This document shows, in pieces, positions 27,660 to 32,198 of a stretch of DNA of 32,198 nucleotides (position 1 is its first letter; every line of letters begins with the position of its first letter). The translations under genes were made by a program, and so were the position numbers. Below the pieces are notes generated by a model. It did not search any database. It had not been told where the DNA came from and worked only from the letters and a program-made list of their open reading frames with translations. This DNA comes from a virus, in IMG/VR virus record IMGVR_UViG_3300020420_000041, positions 1-32,198 of that record. The stretch is one strand, 5' to 3'.

Positions 27660-27666
27660 TATTTAT
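27660..27666 (-). promoter_or_regulatory. T4-type late promoter box for the gp25-gp6-giant gene block
   Basis: ATAAATA on the minus strand, then 5 nt (TTAAT), then AAGGATATAAA and the ATG. T4 geometry puts the transcript start on the first A of AAGGA, giving an 11-nt leader made almost entirely of the ribosome site. It lies in the 115-bp gap between divergent genes. Confidence 0.65.
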
Positions 27667-27708
27667 TGCTGTGATTAACTACTAACTTAATTACTTACTT
27701 AATTATCG

Positions 27709-27737
27709 TTGACATTTAGAAATAAATAAGTTAAAAG
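27709..27737 (+). promoter_or_regulatory. Promoter region of the clpP-like gene
   Basis: TTGACA at 27709-27714 is followed by a late-type ATAAATA at 27722-27728 and a weak -10 candidate, TAAAAG, at 27732-27737 (17-nt spacer). A late start would fall near 27734 and leave a 25-nt leader with no clear Shine-Dalgarno sequence before the ATG at 27759. The arrangement repeats the -35-plus-late-box pattern at 10991-11020. Evidence for a sigma70 start here is weaker because the -10 box is poor. Confidence 0.5.
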
Positions 27738-27758
27738 TTAACATACACTATTTAACCT

Positions 27759-28319
27759 ATGAAAAAATACGAACAATTTACAGCGGAAGATCGAGTAGAC
27801 GTTTTGCTCAATAATGAAGATATACATTATCTCAATGGAGAACTGACTGAAGAGAATATTGGCAAAGCTGTAAAATGGATCATTGCTTGTAACATCAGTA
27901 AAAAACCAAAAAGAACGTTGAAGTTGTATGTCAATACAACCGGCGGCGATCTTTATGAGACGTTTGCTTTAATTGATGTTATGAGAAATAGCTATCATCA
28001 TATATCCACAATTGGTATTGGTGCTGTTATGAGTGCTGGATTTTTAATTTTAGCAAGTGGTAAACATGGACAACGTTACATAGGTAAAAATACAGGTATA
28101 ATGAATCATCAACATTCAGATGCAATGGAGTCAAAAATGCACGATATGAGAAGTGCTATGAAAGAAAACGTCAACTGTGAGCAAAGATCTATGCAAATAC
28201 TCAGAGACGCAACTGGATATCCATTAGTAGAAGTTCGTAAAAAATTCAATAATCCTTCAGATCAATACTTCACGGCAAAACAATTGGTTGACTTAAAGAT
28301 AGCTGATCATATATTATAA
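27759..28319 (+). CDS. clpP: ClpP-type serine protease (S14 family)
   Basis: 186 aa, about the size of bacterial ClpP. The family landmarks are present: NTTGGD at 60-64 (oxyanion/GG loop), the nucleophile Ser92 in GAVMSAGF, the catalytic His117 in TGIMNHQHS, and Asp168 in NNPSDQYFTAKQLVDLKIAD, which also matches the ClpP C-terminal signature. The triad is complete, so an active peptidase is expected. There is no signal peptide. Possible roles are processing of head or tail proteins, degrading host proteins with a host Clp ATPase, or host takeover. T4-like phages normally use an unrelated protease, gp21, for prohead maturation, so this is probably an addition. It is followed after 4 nt by the 80-aa gene. 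Confidence 0.92.
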   Translation: MKKYEQFTAEDRVDVLLNNEDIHYLNGELTEENIGKAVKWIIACNISKKPKRTLKLYVNTTGGDLYETFALIDVMRNSYHHISTIGIGAVMSAGFLILASGKHGQRYIGKNTGIMNHQHSDAMESKMHDMRSAMKENVNCEQRSMQILRDATGYPLVEVRKKFNNPSDQYFTAKQLVDLKIADHIL

Positions 28320-28323
28320 CAAT

Positions 28324-28566
28324 ATGTCAGCCAACTTAAAAAATTTTGCTTCAGGCAAAGAATGGTGGCACATGGACAGAAAACAGGCTATCCAACTTCT
28401 TGATGTAATTACAGAAGCATACAACAAGAAACTTTCAGATGAAGTTTGGTATGATGACCATGATGTTGCCCTAAAAATGTATGAAATTAAAGACGAAATC
28501 ATGCGTTTTCCTGATCTGATTTTTAAAAATGCTGGGATTAAGTTAGATAAATCAAAAAGTGGATAA
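28324..28566 (+). CDS. Unknown 80-aa protein after clpP
   Basis: I do not recognise this protein. It has a tryptophan-rich start (KNFASGKEWWHMDRKQA), a helix (IQLLDVITEAYNKKL), the acidic segment DEVWYDDHDVALKMYEIKDE, and a basic tail. There is no membrane segment or cysteine. It starts 4 nt after the clpP stop without a recognisable Shine-Dalgarno sequence, so translation probably depends on ribosomes finishing clpP. Being coupled to the protease, it could be an adaptor or inhibitor, but only the position suggests that. A sigma70 promoter begins 9 nt after its stop codon. Confidence 0.75.
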   Translation: MSANLKNFASGKEWWHMDRKQAIQLLDVITEAYNKKLSDEVWYDDHDVALKMYEIKDEIMRFPDLIFKNAGIKLDKSKSG

Positions 28567-28574
28567 AAAAGGTG

Positions 28575-28603
28575 TTGACAAATAATGCTTTTTCATATAT
28601 TAT
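28575..28603 (+). promoter_or_regulatory. Sigma70-like promoter of the 104-aa gene
   Basis: TTGACA at 28575-28580, a 17-nt spacer, then TATTAT at 28598-28603. An A-rich tract (28564-28570) lies just upstream and could act as an UP element. The start would be near 28610, giving a leader of about 45 nt up to the ATG at 28655. Confidence 0.8.
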
Positions 28604-28654
28604 TATTTTTATATGTTTAACTTAATAAAAAATCTGTTTGAAGGAGAAAAACAA

Positions 28655-28969
28655 ATGGCAAGAACTAAACAATATGTAGTATACACTAGAGAATTCTCAA
28701 AAGGAAGAGTTAACAACAAAGTTGGCGTTTTCTTAGATGAGGCTAAAAATGCTCTAGATAACTCAGGTAATGTCAACGGTGGCGTTATCAAATTCAAAAA
28801 CCTAGCGATGAAAAGATCAACACCAACAACTGATCTTATGTCAAAAGGTTATGATTTCAATGTAAGAGTAATTGGTACAGGTAACTATGAAGTTGCTAAA
28901 TCAATGAAAAACTCTGTAATTGAGCTATTAGCTGATACAGGTAAAACTGTAATCAATGCAAATGCTTAA
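28655..28969 (+). CDS. Unknown 104-aa protein with its own promoter and terminator
   Basis: The start is the ATG at 28655, because AAGGAG sits 8 nt upstream at 28641-28646. An earlier in-frame ATG at 28613 lies only about 3 nt after the predicted transcript start and has no ribosome site. The protein is basic at the N-terminus (MARTKQYVVYTREFSKGRVNN), with Lys-rich and beta-type stretches (GGVIKFKNLAMKR, YDFNVRVIGTGNYEVAKS). There is no membrane segment and no cysteine. I do not recognise a family. A near-consensus promoter, a strong ribosome site and a strong terminator form a single-gene unit, which suggests abundant early expression. A small DNA- or RNA-binding or host-takeover protein would fit the basic start, but that is a guess. 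Confidence 0.85.
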   Translation: MARTKQYVVYTREFSKGRVNNKVGVFLDEAKNALDNSGNVNGGVIKFKNLAMKRSTPTTDLMSKGYDFNVRVIGTGNYEVAKSMKNSVIELLADTGKTVINANA

Positions 28970-29022
28970 TTAATTCCCAAACATTGTAATAGTTTATAAC
29001 TATAATTATAAGCATTAAACTT

Positions 29023-29050
29023 AGGGCGGTAGAAATATCGCCCTTTTTTT
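29023..29050 (+). terminator. Terminator after the 104-aa gene
   Basis: A 9-bp stem (AGGGCGGTA at 29023-29031 with TATCGCCCT at 29036-29044, one G-U pair) closed by a GAAA tetraloop and followed by seven T (29044-29050). Textbook intrinsic terminator on the plus strand. Confidence 0.9.
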
Positions 29051-29116
29051 ATGGCTAATTAACACATCATTTATTAGAGTTATCCACAGCTTTAAATATT
29101 CTGGCAAAAGATTGCG

Positions 29117-29146
29117 TTGACTTATGCTGTTATATACTATAGCATA
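29117..29146 (+). promoter_or_regulatory. Promoter with a 24-bp palindromic operator-like element
   Basis: TTGACT at 29117-29122 is a good -35 box. No -10 box fits well: TATAGC at 29138 is 15 nt away and TAGCAT at 29140 is 17 nt away. The interval 29123-29146 is an interrupted palindrome with outer arms TATGCT and AGCATA and a central TATA. It covers the spacer and -10 position, where a repressor or activator dimer could control the membrane-protein gene at 29175. A weak -10 plus a dimer site suggests regulated expression. Confidence 0.55.
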
Positions 29147-29174
29147 GGAAGAAATAAAAGTTAGGAGGTCCAAT

Positions 29175-29408
29175 ATGGATATTATTAACAAAATAAAATC
29201 ATGGGCATCAGCACTTGCAGATGTCGGTGTATCATTAATAGCACTAGGTATAGTTTTAGAGGTGTTATTTGCAGGGCAGGGCATTCCGTTCTGGCCTAAT
29301 ATTTCAGTAATAGGAAATGTACAATCAATAATTGCAGGTTTCTCAGCACAAGGTTTAGTTGGTCTAGTTGCAGTTTGGGTATTGTATCACATATACAAAT
29401 CTAAATAA
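29175..29408 (+). CDS. Small membrane protein of 77 aa, holin candidate
   Basis: A near-perfect ribosome site, AGGAGGT, lies 7 nt before the ATG. After a short amphipathic start (MDIINKIKSWASALADVG) there are two hydrophobic segments: about 19-33 (VSLIALGIVLEVLFA) and about 54-73 (IIAGFSAQGLVGLVAVWVLY). They are joined by a Pro/Gly-containing turn (GQGIPFWPNISVIGN), and a charged IYKSK tail follows. Size, two membrane helices and a basic tail fit a class II-like holin, and the GH108 endolysin in this phage needs one. It is, however, 25 kb from the endolysin and in a different unit, and similar small membrane proteins of unknown role exist in marine T4-like phages. So the membrane protein is sure and the holin role only possible. 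Confidence 0.87.
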   Translation: MDIINKIKSWASALADVGVSLIALGIVLEVLFAGQGIPFWPNISVIGNVQSIIAGFSAQGLVGLVAVWVLYHIYKSK

Positions 29409-29432
29409 TTACAAGCCAAAAATCTTTGTTTC

Positions 29433-29460
29433 AAAAAGGGCGGCTAGTTCGCCCTTTTTT
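29433..29460 (+). terminator. Terminator after the membrane protein gene
   Basis: AAAAAGGGCG (29433-29442) pairs with CGCCCTTTTT (29450-29459), a 10-bp stem with the 7-nt loop GCTAGTT and a T6 tail. The A tract on the left arm makes it potentially bidirectional. It is followed 7 nt later by a late box for the next gene. Confidence 0.9.
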
Positions 29461-29467
29461 ATGGCCA

Positions 29468-29474
29468 ATAAATA
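29468..29474 (+). promoter_or_regulatory. T4-type late promoter box before the kinase-like gene
   Basis: ATAAATA at 29468-29474, then 5 nt (TCCAT) and the ATG at 29480. No Shine-Dalgarno sequence is present. T4 geometry places the transcript start on the A of the ATG, the same arrangement as before the fibre gene at 12408. Confidence 0.58.
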
Positions 29475-29479
29475 TCCAT

Positions 29480-29992
29480 ATGAGCAATAATGAGTTCCAT
29501 AAGAAGATTCAAGATTTACCACAGTTCAATGAAGAACTATACAATCGACTACATAATTCTAAAGAATATGGCTACAACTGGTTAGACATATACAACAAAT
29601 ATCACATTTACGATCCACGTGTAATTAAAGTTCTTAGGATTGAAGATGATGTGGTTGTTATGGAAAAGTTGACAGGATTTACTCTGGATGATACACAGAA
29701 ACTTAGACAATTAAGTATTGAACAAAGGCGTTATATTGTAAATGAAGTCATAGATATCTATAATAAACAATTTCAATTTAAAGATAGTATTTTGGGTCCA
29801 AGAGATATATGGGCACATGGTGACTTTTTTCTACAGAATCTAATGTACAGTGACGGACAAGTTAGGTTAATTGACCCAGAAAGTTTTGGTAGACGTTCTT
29901 TAGAGTTACAAGAAACCAATATGAGATATGGTAAATTCTTTGAAACACTGACTAAATTGATGTGTTTCTTAAATCAATCCTACGGCGATTAA
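29480..29992 (+). CDS. Minimal kinase-fold protein (APH/fructosamine-kinase type), 170 aa
   Basis: The start is the ATG at 29480 just after a late box. An earlier in-frame codon at 29426 lies inside the terminator and is rejected. The C-terminal half has the aminoglycoside-phosphotransferase/choline-kinase catalytic loop HGDFFLQN (H113, D115, N120) and the metal-binding LIDPESFGRRSLELQ (D132, E134), closest in style to the IDPA..G..E block of fructosamine kinases. DDVVVMEKLTGFTL at about 56-69 looks like the last strands of the small lobe with the hinge. There are only about 60 residues before it, so the ATP-binding lysine strand is missing or reduced. It may phosphorylate a sugar or small molecule, or be a degenerate regulator. 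Confidence 0.82.
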   Translation: MSNNEFHKKIQDLPQFNEELYNRLHNSKEYGYNWLDIYNKYHIYDPRVIKVLRIEDDVVVMEKLTGFTLDDTQKLRQLSIEQRRYIVNEVIDIYNKQFQFKDSILGPRDIWAHGDFFLQNLMYSDGQVRLIDPESFGRRSLELQETNMRYGKFFETLTKLMCFLNQSYGD

Positions 29993-30011
29993 ACTTTTTT
30001 TAAAAAAAAGG

Positions 30012-30040
30012 TTGACCTTTTCCAAAACCTATAGTATATT
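30012..30040 (+). promoter_or_regulatory. Sigma70-like promoter of the structured RNA
   Basis: TTGACC at 30012-30017, a 17-nt spacer, and TATATT at 30035-30040. Directly upstream is a T7A8 tract (29995-30009) that could act as an UP element. The start would fall at about 30046, at the 5' arm of the closing helix of the RNA. Confidence 0.78.
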
Positions 30041-30045
30041 AAAGA

Positions 30046-30297
30046 CAATACCAACAAAGGATTCGCTATCCGATGTTAATAGTGCAAGGAAGAGGGTCTT
30101 ACCAGAGGCTCGAACTTGACTAGTCAGGGGTGGTACCCAGGCATTATCCGGAGAACGGAAGGTGTCACATCGCAGTCACTCGCGGGGCTAGGTTGCTGGG
30201 GTTATAGAATGGTATCTGTGTCTCTGGCTTGGAGGTGTAACCAAGTCCTCCCTATTTTAGGTATTGTTTTAAAAGGCACCGTAAGGTGTCTTTTTTT
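30046..30297 (+). ncRNA. Structured non-coding RNA of about 250 nt, family unknown
   Basis: Four independent signs support an RNA gene. It has its own promoter (30012-30040) and a strong terminator at the end. The central 160 nt (30091-30250) are 87/160 = 54% G+C by my count, against about one third in a nearby coding stretch. The 5' end (30042-30052) and the segment just before the terminator (30260-30270) pair in an 11-bp helix with one G-U. Inside are several hairpins: GGAT/ATCC at 30059-30071; GGGT/ACCC at 30128-30138; a 10-bp stem with one A-A mismatch at 30140-30166 with a GAGAA loop; and a 7-bp stem with one bulged T at about 30226-30247. A possible long-range pairing is CCAGAGGC (30102) with GTCTCTGG (30220). 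I found no conserved tmRNA, RNase P, SRP or tRNA pattern. The exact 5' end is uncertain by a few bases. Confidence 0.85.
30271..30297 (+). terminator. Terminator of the structured RNA, usable from both sides
   Basis: AAAAGGCACC (30271-30280) pairs with GGTGTCTTTT (30285-30294) around a GTAA tetraloop, with T7 following. The minus-strand hub gene stops in the T tract (TAA at 30296-30298), and read from that side the same hairpin ends in four T. It can therefore serve both convergent units. Confidence 0.88.
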
Positions 30298-31711
30298 ATG
30301 ACTGATTATCCAAGTTTTTAGTTTCGTGATCTGGATATGGTTCTCTTGTAGGGAATCTTGTATTAATTGATCCTCTTAATGTTTCTGTTTGTCTTGGAGA
30401 ATTTAAAGAACTTCCTGTTCTGGTTTCTAAAATATTTGTGTACAGTAAGTTTCCATCTGAATCAACTTGGAAAGATATTCCACTGACCGGTACTGCTGTT
30501 GATGCCTCTGGGCCATTCATATCAATTCTTCCTGCTGTTTCTTTATGACTAGTTCCACTTTTAATGTGTGAAGTGATACCTTGTGTTAATTTTAAATCTT
30601 TACTTGAATAGATGCTAGTATTTTCAACTGTTGATGTGCTAATATCTTTTCCAGCTTTCAATTTAAATTCACCTGAAACATCTAGATGTAAATTTCCAAA
30701 CACATCAGCTAAATCAGTTGTTGATTTTGGTTGTGTAGAATCTGCTGTACTGTTTGTTTTAATATTAATATGTCTTCCTGATTCAATATTAATATCTCTG
30801 TCTGCTCTTATATTAAAATCTTTTTCTGATCTCATTGAGATAGAGTCAGCACCAAAAATTTCTATTTTACCTTGATTTGTAATTTCAACCCAACCGGTTG
30901 CATTACTATTGGTTACATAAACTGTATTATTTGAATCATCTAATAATATTTGAGCTCCACCTAATGTTCTTAATCTAATTTGTTGTTGACTTGCATCGTC
31001 CATTACAAACTGATGTCCACCTGGTGTTAATATTCCAAAAACTTTTGATGGAGATTCTCTACGAGCAGATGAATCAGTTAATCCTCTAATAGCATCATTT
31101 TCAAGTCCTTGATTAATTAATCCCTGGTAATGTGGTCCATGTGCTGGCCTTTTTACTCTATCAATTGGTTGTCCTTTTTCTGTGTGTGCTTTGATATCAA
31201 AAATATCTGACAACTGCGACTCTGCACCAATTCTGTTTACTTCCGCTACTGGCAATAACGGTGCTTCATCACCAAAGGTTGTTCCTTTAGCAATACCCGG
31301 CATCATGTGATTTATTCCAGGTTGAATTAAACAACCAATAAAAATACCGTAGTTACTGTTACCATCAATAAATGCTACAGCAACTAAATTTCCTACGTCA
31401 GGTGGTACCATCCACATTCCGTAAGAATTTTGTGTTCCAGAATAACTAGTTTCAGCATCTCCACCTTTTCTTAGTGTGCTAGGATTTGTTGCTCCAGCAA
31501 ATGGTGATGTCCATATAATACTTTTCCACGTTGATGAATCTGTTTTAGGAGTATCAGAACCAATCATATGTACTTTCATTCTACCTAATCTAGCCATATC
31601 AGTAGTATCCATTACTTCAGCTATTTTAATAGTTGTAAGATTACGAGTTTTATTTGACCCGTCTCTTTGCATTGTATAATTGGTTGTTGATGAAATATTT
31701 TTGCCAGCCAT
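30296..31711 (-). CDS. 5: Baseplate hub / central spike protein, T4 gp5-like without lysozyme domain
   Basis: 471 aa. The N-terminal OB-fold of gp5/VgrG-type proteins is visible at about 25-135: TTIKIAEVMDTTDMARLGRMKVHMIG, then NSYGMWMVPPDVGNLVAVAFIDGN and YGIFIGCL. A linker follows (residues 140-230). Then comes a strand-rich repeat region at about 235-345 (QIRLRTLGGAQILLDDSNNTVYV, KIEIFGADSISMRSEKDFNIRADRDINIES), typical of the beta-helical spike. T4 gp5 has a lysozyme domain between these parts; none is seen here, as is usual in marine relatives. The start overlaps the stop of the upstream structural gene by one base (TAATG). It punctures the outer membrane as part of the tail tip. Confidence 0.9.
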   Translation of the reverse strand: MAGKNISSTTNYTMQRDGSNKTRNLTTIKIAEVMDTTDMARLGRMKVHMIGSDTPKTDSSTWKSIIWTSPFAGATNPSTLRKGGDAETSYSGTQNSYGMWMVPPDVGNLVAVAFIDGNSNYGIFIGCLIQPGINHMMPGIAKGTTFGDEAPLLPVAEVNRIGAESQLSDIFDIKAHTEKGQPIDRVKRPAHGPHYQGLINQGLENDAIRGLTDSSARRESPSKVFGILTPGGHQFVMDDASQQQIRLRTLGGAQILLDDSNNTVYVTNSNATGWVEITNQGKIEIFGADSISMRSEKDFNIRADRDINIESGRHINIKTNSTADSTQPKSTTDLADVFGNLHLDVSGEFKLKAGKDISTSTVENTSIYSSKDLKLTQGITSHIKSGTSHKETAGRIDMNGPEASTAVPVSGISFQVDSDGNLLYTNILETRTGSSLNSPRQTETLRGSINTRFPTREPYPDHETKNLDNQS

Positions 31712-32198
31712 TACTTACCGCCTCCGCCCATTGTTTGTTTTTTATCTCTTTGACCGGTAATAAAACTTAAATCAGTTAGAGCATCTCTCTGCATGTGTAA
31801 TCTTTGTGTAAATTGTCCATTATCAAATCTGTGTTCAATTCTATATATTCTATATATGCAAGTTAAAATATCATCTGTTCTTTCTGATACAGGTGGTATA
31901 AAACCAGTACTTCTATCAGCTTCTTTTGGAAACAATGTTTGAAATAAAACCATATTTTCAGCTTTAGGATCAGCGGCAACGCCTAATTCTTCTAATGTTT
32001 TGTCTAAAGGATCAACTTCAGGATTTGGTAGCCAATAAGGATCTCCAATGATATCCATAGTTACGTTCATTAAATCAACTGATGGCCCTCCTGAAAATGC
32101 ATTTTCAAGAATTCTTTGAGCTTCTGCATTATCTTGATTTCCAACATCAGTTGTACCGCCATCGCTGTCAGAAGTTCTTGAATAAAATTGAGAACTAA
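31711..32198 (-). CDS. Virion structural protein, C-terminal part (starts outside the window)
   Basis: The frame is open to the window edge. The methionine at 32070 is internal, since the codons before it (ending SGGPSVDL) continue without a stop. The visible 162 residues include AEAQRILENAFSGGPSVDL, MDIIGDPYWLPNPEVDPLDK, FKIxR-like strands (CIYRIYRIEHRFDNGQFTQRLHMQRD) and a C-terminal GGGGK. The pattern of a DP.W block followed by strands resembles baseplate hub or tail-tip proteins of T4-like marine phages. It is translationally coupled to the gp5-like hub gene, which supports a role in the hub. A specific T4 counterpart is not assigned. Confidence 0.78.
   Translation of the reverse strand, partial: SSQFYSRTSDSDGGTTDVGNQDNAEAQRILENAFSGGPSVDLMNVTMDIIGDPYWLPNPEVDPLDKTLEELGVAADPKAENMVLFQTLFPKEADRSTGFIPPVSERTDDILTCIYRIYRIEHRFDNGQFTQRLHMQRDALTDLSFITGQRDKKQTMGGGGK

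Noticed and set aside
28613-28654. Earlier in-frame ATG of the 104-aa gene
   Set aside because: It lies about 3 nt after the predicted transcript start and has no Shine-Dalgarno sequence. The ATG at 28655 has AAGGAG at the right distance.
10328-29474. Treating every ATAAATA word in the window as a late promoter
   Set aside because: In an AT-rich genome this 7-mer is expected many times by chance. Only intergenic copies with consistent spacing to a start codon or ribosome site were kept.
29426-29479. N-terminal extension of the kinase-like protein
   Set aside because: The extra codons are the terminator stem and the late box, and there is no ribosome site for that start.
30117-30126. Perfect 10-bp palindrome TGACTAGTCA as a protein-binding site
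   Set aside because: It lies inside the RNA gene. Self-pairing or RNA dimerisation is possible, but nothing favours a DNA operator there.
30185-30252. tRNA-like look of the 3' third of the RNA (GGTTATAGAATGGTAT segment)
   Set aside because: No proper acceptor stem or T arm can be drawn, and the candidate anticodon loop lacks the U at position 33. Not a tRNA or tmRNA by eye.
30116-30301. 61-aa open frame inside the structured RNA interval
   Set aside because: It has no ribosome site, a composition unlike the phage proteins, and it runs across RNA hairpins and the terminator. The interval is better explained as RNA.

Overview
The window looks like part of the genome of a marine, T4-like contractile-tailed phage (myovirus). 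It is AT-rich, and its baseplate genes resemble T4 gp5, gp25 and gp6. The tail-fibre-like proteins, the N-terminal-twitch radical SAM genes and the ClpP and RpiB cargo genes are typical of pelagiphages and cyanophages. The low GC content favours a SAR11 (Pelagibacter)-type host, but that is inference. I saw no tRNA, insertion sequence, integrase or CRISPR array.

Layout from right to left. (1) 30296-32198, minus strand: the end of a virion protein that continues off the window, then a gp5-like baseplate hub subunit without a lysozyme domain. (2) 27759-30297, plus strand: an accessory island holding a ClpP-type protease, an unknown 80-aa protein, an unknown 104-aa protein, a 77-aa membrane protein, a very short kinase-fold protein and a roughly 250-nt structured non-coding RNA. 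Several of these have their own sigma70-like promoter and their own terminator. (3) 8080-27643, minus strand: a late structural block of gp25, gp6, an 11.3-kb giant baseplate/tail gene, a fibre protein with repeats, and three more fibre or structural proteins. Sites matching the T4 late-promoter box (ATAAATA core) lie in front of gp25, the fibre gene and other genes. (4) 1-8016, minus strand: a tightly packed cassette started by a consensus sigma70 promoter. It encodes a 115-aa protein, two paralogous glycosyltransferases, a 196-aa unknown, a third glycosyltransferase-like protein, RpiB, a GH108 endolysin, two paralogous radical SAM enzymes with a 53-aa coiled-coil protein between them, and the start of an SGNH-hydrolase-like protein.

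How the parts fit together. Region 3 plus the hub genes builds the baseplate and fibres. Region 4 couples lysis (GH108) with what looks like a sugar or peptide modification pathway (RpiB, glycosyltransferases, radical SAM, SGNH), perhaps for decorating virion or host surface. Region 2 carries regulatory and accessory functions.

The strongest unexplained items are five. The first is the GC-rich RNA at about 30046-30297, whose ends pair in an 11-bp helix and which has its own promoter and terminator. The second is a complete type-1 copper (cupredoxin) ligand set inside the giant tail protein. The third is a consensus promoter nested inside a terminator hairpin at 8021-8070. The fourth is a set of late-promoter boxes spaced so that two transcripts would start exactly at the ATG. 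The fifth is the minimal HGD...N kinase at 29480.
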